DNA of 64,000 nucleotides from Caballeronia pedi. GTDB taxonomy: Bacteria; Pseudomonadota; Gammaproteobacteria; Burkholderiales; Burkholderiaceae. Position numbers and translations under genes: made by a program. The notes beneath the pieces are model-generated. The model ran no database searches. It saw only the letters and a list, made by a program, of their open reading frames with translations, and was not told where the DNA came from. The stretch covers positions 1 through 64,000 of the forward strand of contig NZ_FCOE02000007.1 in the NCBI RefSeq assembly GCF_001544915.2, read 5' to 3'. Every line of letters begins with the position of its first letter. Position 1 is the first letter of the stretch. Below, in pieces: positions 26,545-35,023 of the stretch.

Positions 26545-27513
26545 ATGACTCAACCCGCCTTGTCGCCTCGCTTTGCCAACGCCTTCGCGGAGGCCGTGTA
26601 CACAGGACTCAGCAAGCGTCCGCAAAAAGAATTGCCCTCGATGTATCTGTATGACGAAGTCGGCTCCGCCCTCTTCGAAGTGATCACCGCGCTGCCCGAA
26701 TACGGCGTCACGCGCGCGGAAGAGCGCGTGCTGAAGGACCACGCCGCCGATATCGTCGCGGCCATGCCGGGCGAGATTCAGGTTGCCGAACTCGGCAGCG
26801 GCAGCGGCCGCAAGACCCGCCGCATTCTCGAAGCGCTGTGTAAAAAGCAGCCCACGGCTTACCATCCGATTGAAATTTCTCGCACCGCGCTGCAGTTGTG
26901 CCGGCGGGAGCTGAGCGATATCGAGCGCGTCTCGATCGTCGGACACGAGCGCGATTACCTCGCGGGATTGTCGGAAGTCAGCGCGAAGCGCAAGGAAGGC
27001 GAAAGGCTGCTCGTGCTGTTTCTCGGCAGCACCATCGGCAATTTCGCGCGGCTCGCGGCCACCCGCTTCCTGCGCTCGATCCGCGGCATGCTCCAGCCCG
27101 GCGATGCGCTATTGCTCGGCACCGATCTCATCAAGCCGCTGCCGGTCCTGATCGCCGCGTATGACGATCCGATCGGCGTCACGGCCGCGTTCAATCTGAA
27201 CATGCTCGCGCGGATCAATCGCGAACTCGGCGGCGACTTTCCGCTCGATGCCTTCGAGCACGTCGCGCGCTTCAATCCCGATGCGCGCAGCATCGAAATG
27301 CATTTGCGTGCGAAGCGCGCGCTTTCCGTGCGCGTGCGCGGCGCGGATCTGCGCGTCGAGTTCCGCGAAGGCGAGACGATCTGGACGGAAAGCAGCCACA
27401 AGTATGCGGCCGATGAAGTCGCGCCGATCGCCGCCGATGCGGGCTTCGAATGCACGCATCAGTGGCGCGACGAGGAATGGCAGTTTGCGGAGAGTCTGCT
27501 GGTGGCGAAGTGA
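26545..27513 (+). CDS. egtD: L-histidine N-alpha-methyltransferase
   Basis: EgtD trimethylates histidine to hercynine, the first step of ergothioneine synthesis. The 322-residue protein shows MYLYDEVGSALFEVITALPE, the SAM motif VAELGSGSGRKTRRIL, FLGSTIGNFAR, and the C-terminal SHKYAADEV / QWRDEEWQFAESLLVAK regions. GGAGA lies ahead of the ATG. No EgtB sulfoxide synthase gene lies next to it, unlike many Burkholderia loci. Its stop is one base from that of the convergent acylphosphatase gene. Confidence 0.92.
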   Translation: MTQPALSPRFANAFAEAVYTGLSKRPQKELPSMYLYDEVGSALFEVITALPEYGVTRAEERVLKDHAADIVAAMPGEIQVAELGSGSGRKTRRILEALCKKQPTAYHPIEISRTALQLCRRELSDIERVSIVGHERDYLAGLSEVSAKRKEGERLLVLFLGSTIGNFARLAATRFLRSIRGMLQPGDALLLGTDLIKPLPVLIAAYDDPIGVTAAFNLNMLARINRELGGDFPLDAFEHVARFNPDARSIEMHLRAKRALSVRVRGADLRVEFREGETIWTESSHKYAADEVAPIAADAGFECTHQWRDEEWQFAESLLVAK

Positions 27514-27514
27514 C

Positions 27515-27811
27515 TTAGTGCTGCTCGAAGCGCTCATAACGCTTCTCGACGTGGCGCTCTTCGCTGTGGAAGTCGGTGACGCGGGCATGCGGCGGCCCGC
27601 GTCGCAGCCATTCGAGCATCAGATCGACCTGATTGGCCGCGCCTTGCACGATCGCTTCCACGGAGCCGTCGTCGAGATTGGCGACCCAGCCGCGCACGCC
27701 GAGCGCGTGCGCCTTTCTGACCGTGTAGTGCCGGAAGCCGACGCCCTGCACGACGCCGCGCACGCGCACGTAATAGGTTTCGATTCTCGTATCCAGATCC
27801 GGGCCTGGCAT
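27515..27811 (-). CDS. acyP: Acylphosphatase
   Basis: The 98-residue enzyme hydrolyses acyl phosphates. It has the catalytic signature VRVRGVVQGVGFRHYT, with the phosphate-binding loop and Arg, and GWVANLDDGSVEAIVQG with the catalytic Asn. The C-terminal tail is about ten residues longer than usual (DFHSEERHVEKRYERFEQH). It is transcribed towards egtD with almost no gap. Confidence 0.93.
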   Translation of the reverse strand: MPGPDLDTRIETYYVRVRGVVQGVGFRHYTVRKAHALGVRGWVANLDDGSVEAIVQGAANQVDLMLEWLRRGPPHARVTDFHSEERHVEKRYERFEQH

Positions 27812-27860
27812 CGCGCTTTCTCCTCTCAGAAGTTGATACGCCGCATTGTAGACACGCTCG

Positions 27861-29000
27861 TCAGCTCAGGCGAAACGGCTGCGCCATGTCGGCGCGCTCG
27901 CCCGAGCGCGGATGCGGCACGCGCGGCAGCGTGACTTCGAACACCGTGCCGGACTCGGCCGTCGAGCGCACGGCGACGTCGCCGCCGTGCATCTGCGCAA
28001 TCTCGCGCGTGATGTAAAGCCCGAGCCCGAGCCCGCTCGATTCGTGCTGGCGTCGGCCGGAGCGATACGGCGCGAAGATCGTCGGCAGGACGTCGGCGGG
28101 AATCTCGCCGGCATTCTGCACCGTGATGGTCACATCGTCCGCGTTGCCGTCGAGCCGCACCTGGATCGCCGAGCCTTCGAGCCCGTGCTGCAACGCATTG
28201 CCGATGAGATTCGAGAACACCTGCGAAAGCAGATCGCCGTCGCCCTGCAAAAGCGTGTCGCCCTGACGCAGCACGAAAATGCGCCCTTTGCCGACGCGCG
28301 CCTCGTATTCATCGACGATATTCTTCGCGAGCGTCATCAACTCCACCGCGCGCGGCTGCAAGGTCACGCGCCCGCCGCGCAGACGCGCGAGGTTCAGCAA
28401 CTGATCGACCATCCGCACCATGCGCATGCCGCTCGACTTGATGCGCGTGCCGATATTCGCGACGTTCTCGTCCGGCACGAAGCGCGCGAGATATTCCGCC
28501 GACGCGATCACCGCCGACAGCGGCGTGCGCAGATCGTGGCCGAGCACGGCCATCAGCATCTCGTTCGCATCGAGCAGTTGCTGCACGGTCGCAAGCTGCG
28601 TCGCGAGCTGCTGCTTCTGACGCTCCATCTGAATGAACACATCGACCTTCGAGTTCAGGATGCGCGAATCGAACGGCTTGTAGAGGAAATCCACCGCGCC
28701 CGCTTCGTAGCCGCGGAAGGTGCGGCTCGCGTCCTGCGCGGTCGCCGTGAGAAAGATGATCGGCACGTGCGCGGTGCGCGGGCTGCCGCGCATGAGTTCG
28801 GCGAGTTCGAACCCGTCCATGCCGGGCATGTTGACGTCGAGAATCGCCAGCGCGACTTCGTGCTTGAGCAGCAGCTCGAGCGCGGCCGGCCCCGATTCGG
28901 CCTTCAGCACCGACAGATCCGGCCGCGCGAGCGACGCTTCGAGCGCGGTGATGTTGTTGCGGATGTCGTCGACGATCAGCACGTGGATGGGTTGCGTCAT
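27861..29000 (-). CDS. Receiver-histidine kinase (REC-HisKA-HATPase)
   Basis: The 379-residue soluble protein starts with a receiver (VLIVDDIRNN, phospho-acceptor D55 in AILDVNMPGMDG, K in DFLYKPF), then a helix, a HisKA box (AVLGHDLRTPLS, H155) and an HATPase domain (NLIGNALQHG, SGLGLGLYITREIAQMHGG). With the receiver first, the kinase is probably controlled by phosphorylation from another kinase, such as the triple-receiver hybrid at the head of the operon. It is the last gene, 22 bases after cheB. No output DNA-binding domain is present. Confidence 0.92.
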   Translation of the reverse strand: MTQPIHVLIVDDIRNNITALEASLARPDLSVLKAESGPAALELLLKHEVALAILDVNMPGMDGFELAELMRGSPRTAHVPIIFLTATAQDASRTFRGYEAGAVDFLYKPFDSRILNSKVDVFIQMERQKQQLATQLATVQQLLDANEMLMAVLGHDLRTPLSAVIASAEYLARFVPDENVANIGTRIKSSGMRMVRMVDQLLNLARLRGGRVTLQPRAVELMTLAKNIVDEYEARVGKGRIFVLRQGDTLLQGDGDLLSQVFSNLIGNALQHGLEGSAIQVRLDGNADDVTITVQNAGEIPADVLPTIFAPYRSGRRQHESSGLGLGLYITREIAQMHGGDVAVRSTAESGTVFEVTLPRVPHPRSGERADMAQPFRLS

Positions 29001-29022
29001 CTGGTGACTCCTTGCCTTCTTG

Positions 29023-29619
29023 TCATGGCTGACGCCCGATGCATCGCGATAGCCGCATCGCCATGTCGTCGAGCGTCAGTACTTCGTTCACTGCGCCTTG
29101 CGCGATGGCGGCGAGCGGCATCGCGGGCGCGGGGGCCGTCGCCGGGTCCTGCGCCCAGCACGCACCGCCCGCATCGCGGATCGCGCGTGCGCCGCGCGCG
29201 CCGTCGTCGTTCGCGCCCGACAGCACGATGCCGAGCAGCCGCGCGCCGTAGGCATGCGCCGCCGATTCGAACAGCACGTCCACCGATGGCCGCGAGAAGC
29301 GCACAGGTGGATCGACAGACAGCGCGATCGCCGGCGCCGCGCCGTCTTCCGATTCGACCAGCATGTGATAGCCCGGCGGCGCGAAATACACGGTGCCCGG
29401 CGCGATCTCGTCCTTGTCGAACGGCTCCTCGATGACGAGCTCGCAGCGCGCCGCGAACAAACCCGGCAGCAGGCTCGGCTGCCCTTGCCGCACATGCACG
29501 ACGACCAGCACCGGCGGCGCGAAGGTCTTCGGCAACGCGGGCAGCAACTGATTGAGCGCCTCGACGCCGCCCGCCGATGCGCCGATCACGATTGCCCCGA
29601 TGCGGTCCGCGTCGAACAT
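29023..29619 (-). CDS. CheB-type protein-glutamate methylesterase, receiver-less
   Basis: The 198-residue protein is only the catalytic domain of CheB: S15 in VIGASAGGVEAL, H42 in VVVHVRQG and D139 in LSGANDDGARG form the triad, and RFSRPSVDVLF and CWAQDP are typical. Having no N-terminal receiver, it cannot be activated by CheA in the standard way. The start is two bases after the cheR stop; the longer upstream frame is a shadow of cheR. No chemoreceptor gene is in the window. Confidence 0.92.
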   Translation of the reverse strand: MFDADRIGAIVIGASAGGVEALNQLLPALPKTFAPPVLVVVHVRQGQPSLLPGLFAARCELVIEEPFDKDEIAPGTVYFAPPGYHMLVESEDGAAPAIALSVDPPVRFSRPSVDVLFESAAHAYGARLLGIVLSGANDDGARGARAIRDAGGACWAQDPATAPAPAMPLAAIAQGAVNEVLTLDDMAMRLSRCIGRQP

Positions 29620-29621
29620 CG

Positions 29622-30479
29622 TCACACCTTCTGATAGAGCCGCTCGCGCGGATTGAAGTCCGCGAAACGGTCGGCGCAGGTGGAAAAGCGCAGGCTCTCC
29701 TTGCTGCCGAGGCCGAGAAAGCCGCGCCGCACGAGCGAATCGCTGAACAGGCCGAGCGCGCGATCCTGCAGCGCGCGATCGAAATAGATCAGCACGTTGC
29801 GGCACGACACCAGATGCGCTTCGAGGAACACGCTGTCCGTCGCGAGACTGTGATCCGCGAACACCACGCGCGACTTGAGCGTCTGCGAGAACTTCGCCGC
29901 GCCGTAGGCCGCGTGATAGTAGTCCGACAGCGAGCGCTTGCCGCCCGCCGCCAGATAGTTCTGGCTGAAGCCCGCCATGCGCTCCAGCGGATAGATGCCG
30001 CTCTCGGCCAGCCGCAACGCTTCGGCGTTGATGTCGGTCGCGTAGAACACCGTGCGCTCCGCGATCTTCTCTTCCGCGAACAGCACCGCGAGCGACCACA
30101 ATTCCTCGCCGCTGCTGCATCCCGCGACCCACACCTTGATCGACGGATACGTCTGCAGAATCGGCACCACCTGTTCGCGGATCGCGCGGAAATACTGCGG
30201 GTCGCGAAACATCTCGCTCACCTGCACGGTGAGGTACTGAAAGAGCCGCGCGAACAGCGCCGGGTCGCGCAGGATGCGCTCCTGCAAGTGCGAAAGCGTC
30301 GGCACGCTGAAGTCCTGCACGGCCTGCGCGAGCCTGCGCCTCAGCGAACTCACGGAATAGTGCCGGAAGTCGTGCTGATAGCGCAGGTAGATCGCTTCCA
30401 GAATCAGCTTCAGTTCGATATCGAACGTCGCTTCTTCGTCGTGGCGGACGTCATTCATCTGAGAGAGGGTTCCGTTCAT
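29622..30479 (-). CDS. CheR-type protein-glutamate methyltransferase
   Basis: The 286-residue protein has the CheR N-terminal helical domain (YLRYQHDFRHYSVSSLRRRL) and a SAM-dependent catalytic domain (VWVAGCSSGEELWSLAV, SCRNVLIYFD). It would methylate glutamates on a receptor or a partner protein. Its start overlaps the hybrid kinase stop (ATGA), choosing the Met at 30479. With CheB and two kinases but no receptor or CheA/CheW, it probably modifies a non-chemotaxis signalling complex. Confidence 0.92.
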   Translation of the reverse strand: MNGTLSQMNDVRHDEEATFDIELKLILEAIYLRYQHDFRHYSVSSLRRRLAQAVQDFSVPTLSHLQERILRDPALFARLFQYLTVQVSEMFRDPQYFRAIREQVVPILQTYPSIKVWVAGCSSGEELWSLAVLFAEEKIAERTVFYATDINAEALRLAESGIYPLERMAGFSQNYLAAGGKRSLSDYYHAAYGAAKFSQTLKSRVVFADHSLATDSVFLEAHLVSCRNVLIYFDRALQDRALGLFSDSLVRRGFLGLGSKESLRFSTCADRFADFNPRERLYQKV

Positions 30480-33400
30480 CGCTGGCGCAGCCATACGCGG
30501 CACAGCGACACGAGCTTATCCACGTCGATGGGCTTGGATATGTAATCGTCCGCACCCGCTTCGAGACATTTCTGGCGATCGCTCGGCATCGCCTTCGCCG
30601 TCAGCGCGATGATCGGCAAACGCGCAAATTCCGTGCGCTTGCGGATTTCGCTCATCGCGGTGAGGCCGTCCATCTCGGGCATCATCACGTCCATCAGCAC
30701 GAGGTCGATATCGCCGCGGCGCGCGAGCGCTTCGAGCGCCTCCCGCCCGTTGCGCGCGATTTCGAGCGTCGCGCCGAGCGGCTCGATCACGCGCGAAAGC
30801 GCGAAGATATTGCGCACGTCGTCTTCGGCGAGCAGGATCGTGCGGCCTTCGAACACGTCGTCGCGCTGACGCGCCGCGCGCAGCATGCGCTGCTGCTCCG
30901 GCGGCAACGCGCTCTCGACGCTATGCAGGAACAGCGTCACTTCGTCGAGCAGGCGCTCCGGCGACTTCGCTCCCTTGATGATGATCGATTTCGAGTAGCG
31001 GCGCAGGCGCTGCTCCTCTTCCTGCGACAACAATCGCCCCGTATAGACGATGACCGGCGGCGAAGCCTGCCCGCTGCCCGTCGACACGCGTTCGAGCAGG
31101 TCGTAGCCGGAGCCGTCGGGCAGCGCGAGATCCATCACGACGCAATCGAACGGCGCGCGCTGCATTTCCTCGACGGCCTCGGCGATCGATCCCGCCTCCA
31201 CGATGCCGACCGTCTCGCTCGCGAGCAGCGCGTGAATGCTCTGACGCAGCGCCGGATCGTCCTCGACGACGAGCACGCGGCGCATGCCCTGCGCCGAACG
31301 CGCTTCGAGCTTGCGGATCGCGTGGGCGAGTTCCTCGCGCGCGCTCGGCTTGAGCGTATAGCCGATCGCACCGAGATGGAGCGCGACATCGGCGTGATCG
31401 GTCGCGGAGACGATGTGAATCGGAATGTGGCGCGTGAGCGGATCGTGCTTGAGCCATTCGAGCACCGTGAGACCCGACTGATCCGGCAAGCCGATGTCGA
31501 GCAGGATGCCGTTCGGCTGCAGCGAGCGCGCGAGTTCGACGCCCTGCGTGGCGGTGGCTGCGTGCACGCAGTCGAAGTCGAGCTCGTGCGCGAGATCGTA
31601 GAGAATGCGTACGAAGGTCTGATCGTCCTCGATGACGAGGATCACGCGATCCGGGCGCTTGCGGTCGGCGCGGTCGTCGACGATGGCGATCGGCTCGGGC
31701 ATCGCGACGGGCGCCTGCACCGGCAACGGCTGCACGGGCTGCATCGTCGCGGGCGCGGGTTCGCTCGGCGCGACGATCGTGTCGAGCTTCGCGGTGACGG
31801 TGCCTTCGCGCGCGGCGATCGGCAGCGTCACCGAAAACACGCTGCCCTGCCCCAGTTCGCTCGACACCGATACCGAGCCGCCGAGCAGGCGCGAGAACTC
31901 GCGTGAAATCGACAGCCCCAGACCGCTGCCGCCGTATTTACGGCTCGTCGTGCCGTCGGCCTGCTGGAACGCCTGGAAGATCATGTCCTGCTTTTCGCGC
32001 GCGATGCCGATGCCCGTGTCGCGCACCTCGAAGCGCAGCGCGCTTTCGCTCGCGCGTTCGACCGCGACCGTCACGCGCCCGCGCTCGGTGAACTTGAACG
32101 CGTTCGACAGCAGATTGCGCAACACCTGCAAGAGCCGCTGGCTATCGGTGACGAAGTACTGCGGCACGTTCTCGCCATGCCCGGTGACGAATTCGACCCC
32201 CTTGCTCCCGGCGACGGGCGCGAAGGATTGCTGCAGCGTCTGCAGAATCGAATCGACGGAAGTGGGCGCGAACTGCACGTCCATCTGTCCCGCCTCGACC
32301 TTCGAGAGATCGAGAATGTCGTTGATGAGCGAAAGCAGATCGCTGTTCGACGAATGAATCGTTGCTGCGTAACGCACCTGTTCGTCGGTCAGGTTGCCTT
32401 GCTTGTTGTCCTGCAGGAGCTTGGCGAGAATCAGCGAGCTATTGAGCGGCGTGCGCAGTTCGTGCGACATGTTCGCGAGGAACTCGGACTTGTACTGGCT
32501 CGCGCGTTCCATTTCCAGCGCGTTCGCGGTCAGTTCCTGTTGCGCCTGCAAAAGCTCGGCCTTCTGGCGTTCGAGATGCTGCGTGTGCTCTTCGAGCTGG
32601 ACATTGGTCTGTTCGAGTTCGGCCTGCTGCTGTTCGAGACGCGCCTGCGAATCCTGCAACGCGCGGCCCCGCTCCTCCAGTTCCTCGTTCGACACGCGCA
32701 GTTCTTCCTGCTGCACCTGCAATTCCTCGCTCTGGCGCTGCGTTTCCTCGAGCAATTCGACCATGCGCGCGCGATAGCGCGCCGAACGCAGCGCCATGCC
32801 CACCGGCTCCGACGCCATTTCGAGCAACGCGCGGGCATCGTCGAAACGTCCTTCGCCGCCGACGAAACCGACTTCGATCGCGCCCGCGACTTCGCCATCG
32901 GCGAAAAGCGGCGCGATCACCACGCGCGACGCCGCCGCCGAGCCGAGCGCGGAACCGGTTTTCAGATAATGCGACGAAGCGTCGCGCAGTTCGAGCACGC
33001 GCTCATCGGCGACGGCCTGACCGACGAGCCCCTCGCCGCGCGCGATCCGGCGCGGCGCGCTGTCTTCGTCGGGCAGCGCCCACGCCGCGACGCGCACGAG
33101 CGCATCGCCGTCGAGCGCGTAGACGACGCCGACTTTCGCGTTCACGTAGGGAATGATCGAACGCAGGATGCTCACGCCGATCGAAGCCGGAGACTGCTCG
33201 CCACGCAATTTGACGGCGAGCTGCATGATGCCCTGCTGCAGCCAGGTCGTGCGTTGTACGGCGAGCCGCGATTTGATATATAGATGCGCCACCGCCGCGA
33301 GCACGAGCAGCACGACGATGCCCATCGCGCGGTTGATCTGCAGCACTTCGCGGCTGGCGGTCGGGTCCACCGCCGCAAATGCGTATCCTGCGATCATCAG

Positions 33401-33595
33401 CAGGGCCGACGCGCCCGCCGTGACGATCGGCACCGCGGGCCGGTCGACCCACACGCAGAGCACGACCGGCAGCACGTAGAAGACCCAGATCGCGACGCGC
33501 ATCGGCGTGAGCACATCGATGCAGAACACGACGGCAAGCGTGATCGCGATGGCAAGGTAGATCCAGGCAGTCAGGTTTCGAGTGTCTTGAGGCAT
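30476..33595 (-). CDS. Large hybrid sensor kinase: membrane-GAF-coiled coil-HisKA-HATPase-REC-REC-REC
   Basis: The 1039-residue protein has an N-terminal set of about three membrane helices (1-105), a GAF-like domain (about 125-275), a long Gln/Glu-rich coiled coil (about 280-365), a HisKA box (EFLANMSHELRTPLN, H378), an HATPase domain (KYGGSGLGLSISREFSRLLGG) and three receivers, each with an acidic pocket and phospho-Asp (LLDIGLPDQSG, VVMDLALPDGSG, VLMDVMMPEMDG). It is the first gene of the unit and overlaps cheR. Several receivers in series allow phosphate transfer to the downstream REC-kinase or act as sinks. Confidence 0.93.
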   Translation of the reverse strand: MPQDTRNLTAWIYLAIAITLAVVFCIDVLTPMRVAIWVFYVLPVVLCVWVDRPAVPIVTAGASALLMIAGYAFAAVDPTASREVLQINRAMGIVVLLVLAAVAHLYIKSRLAVQRTTWLQQGIMQLAVKLRGEQSPASIGVSILRSIIPYVNAKVGVVYALDGDALVRVAAWALPDEDSAPRRIARGEGLVGQAVADERVLELRDASSHYLKTGSALGSAAASRVVIAPLFADGEVAGAIEVGFVGGEGRFDDARALLEMASEPVGMALRSARYRARMVELLEETQRQSEELQVQQEELRVSNEELEERGRALQDSQARLEQQQAELEQTNVQLEEHTQHLERQKAELLQAQQELTANALEMERASQYKSEFLANMSHELRTPLNSSLILAKLLQDNKQGNLTDEQVRYAATIHSSNSDLLSLINDILDLSKVEAGQMDVQFAPTSVDSILQTLQQSFAPVAGSKGVEFVTGHGENVPQYFVTDSQRLLQVLRNLLSNAFKFTERGRVTVAVERASESALRFEVRDTGIGIAREKQDMIFQAFQQADGTTSRKYGGSGLGLSISREFSRLLGGSVSVSSELGQGSVFSVTLPIAAREGTVTAKLDTIVAPSEPAPATMQPVQPLPVQAPVAMPEPIAIVDDRADRKRPDRVILVIEDDQTFVRILYDLAHELDFDCVHAATATQGVELARSLQPNGILLDIGLPDQSGLTVLEWLKHDPLTRHIPIHIVSATDHADVALHLGAIGYTLKPSAREELAHAIRKLEARSAQGMRRVLVVEDDPALRQSIHALLASETVGIVEAGSIAEAVEEMQRAPFDCVVMDLALPDGSGYDLLERVSTGSGQASPPVIVYTGRLLSQEEEQRLRRYSKSIIIKGAKSPERLLDEVTLFLHSVESALPPEQQRMLRAARQRDDVFEGRTILLAEDDVRNIFALSRVIEPLGATLEIARNGREALEALARRGDIDLVLMDVMMPEMDGLTAMSEIRKRTEFARLPIIALTAKAMPSDRQKCLEAGADDYISKPIDVDKLVSLCRVWLRQR

Positions 33596-33768
33596 CGTTG
33601 ACCGGTTATGTTCATGTTTTGCGCGGGCCCCGCGCCGGCAGCAGGCACGGACCTTAGCATGAGCCGCAAGTCCTTGTCACATCGGGCTTCGCGGCCGATC
33701 GGCGCATGCTTTCCCGCGCGGCAGTTGTTACGAAAGACCGCCGTGCCAGTGTTTTCAACGAGGTAAGA

Positions 33769-34779
33769 ATGACTGATTTTTCTGGCTCTCGCGTGCTCGT
33801 CACGGGCGCCTCGGGATTCGTCGGGTCCGCGGTTGCGCGGCTCGCCATCGAACGCGGTTTCGACGTGCGCGTGCTCGTGCGCAAGACCAGCCCACGCAAG
33901 AACGTCGAATCGCTGAATGCGGAAATCGTCGTCGGCGACATGCGCGACGAGGCCTCGATGCGCGCGGCGCTCAAGGGCGTGCGCTTTCTGTTTCACGTCG
34001 CCGCCGATTACCGCATCTGGGCGCCCGACCCGAGCGAGATCGAGCGCGCCAATCTCGACGGCACCGAAGCGACCATGCGCGCGGCGCTGGCTGAAGGCGT
34101 CGAACGCATCGTCTATACGAGCAGTGTCGCGACCTTGAAGGTGACGAGTTCCGGCGCGATCGTCGATGAGACCAAGCCCTCGGACGCGGCGAGCACGATC
34201 GGCGCGTACAAGCGCAGCAAGGTGCTGGCCGAGCGCGCCGTCGAGCGCATGGTCGCGCAGAACGCGCTGCCGGCGGTGATCGTCAATCCGTCGACGCCGA
34301 TCGGCCCGCGCGACGTGCGCCCGACGCCGACCGGGCGCATCATCGTCGAAGCGGCGACGGGCAAGATTCCCGCGTTCGTCGATACGGGCCTCAATCTCGT
34401 GCACGTCGACGATGTCGCCAACGGGCACTTTCTGGCGCTGGAACGCGGGAAAATCGGCGAACGGTATATCCTCGGCGGGGAAAACCTGCCCTTGCAGCAG
34501 ATGCTCGCGGATATCGCCGGATTCGTCGGCCGCAAGCCGCCGACCATCAGGCTGCCGCGCGGGCCGCTCTATCCGGTGGCGCTCGGCGCGGAACTCGTCG
34601 CCAAACTGACCGGCAAGGAGCCGATGGTCACGCGCGACGCGTTGCGGATGTCGAAGAACAAGATGTACTTCACGTCGGCAAAGGCGCAGCGGGAACTCGG
34701 CTACAGCGCGCGGCCGTACGCGCAAGGACTGAAGGATGCGCTCGACTGGTTTCGGGCGAATGGCTATCTCGCTGCATGA
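33769..34779 (+). CDS. hpnA: Hopanoid-associated sugar epimerase HpnA
   Basis: The 336-residue short-chain dehydrogenase has the NAD(P) motif VLVTGASGFVGSAVAR, the catalytic YKRSK segment (AYKRSKVLAE) and the family stretches VNPSTPIGPRDVRPTPTGRI and FVDTGLNLVHVDDVANGH. HpnA is named for its place in hopanoid clusters and probably prepares a sugar headgroup. The start at 33769 follows GAGG; the frame is open upstream. It stands alone, divergent from the hybrid kinase gene. Confidence 0.93.
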   Translation: MTDFSGSRVLVTGASGFVGSAVARLAIERGFDVRVLVRKTSPRKNVESLNAEIVVGDMRDEASMRAALKGVRFLFHVAADYRIWAPDPSEIERANLDGTEATMRAALAEGVERIVYTSSVATLKVTSSGAIVDETKPSDAASTIGAYKRSKVLAERAVERMVAQNALPAVIVNPSTPIGPRDVRPTPTGRIIVEAATGKIPAFVDTGLNLVHVDDVANGHFLALERGKIGERYILGGENLPLQQMLADIAGFVGRKPPTIRLPRGPLYPVALGAELVAKLTGKEPMVTRDALRMSKNKMYFTSAKAQRELGYSARPYAQGLKDALDWFRANGYLAA

Positions 34780-34837
34780 AGCGCGAAATCATTTCGTGAA
34801 ACGTTCCGGCAGGCGTAACGGCGTGCAAATCGCCAAC

Positions 34838-34849
34838 TCTTGTATAAGA
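34838..34849. promoter_or_regulatory. Inverted repeat upstream of icd, possible operator
   Basis: TCTTGTATAAGA is a partly symmetric site about 175 bases before the isocitrate dehydrogenase start, in an AT-rich stretch ending TTGAAAAAAGTTAAG. It could be a regulator site, but no protein can be named. Confidence 0.3.
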
Positions 34850-35023
34850 CTTGAAAAAAGTTAAGTCATTGATCTATCACGGAAAACGCCAGTTTTGTCC
34901 GTTCGCGCGCCGCGAAATTCACACGCGCGAACCGCAAAATCAGGCAGAATAGCGGTTTGTTGCCGGAAGGGCGATTGAGGCCGGCGGTTTTTTCCAACCT
35001 GTTTTCGGATGTCGAGACAAGCG

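Noticed and set aside
29620-30132. Upstream extension of the CheB frame
   Set aside because: It overlaps cheR in another frame and has no CheB receiver motifs; CheB here starts at 29619.
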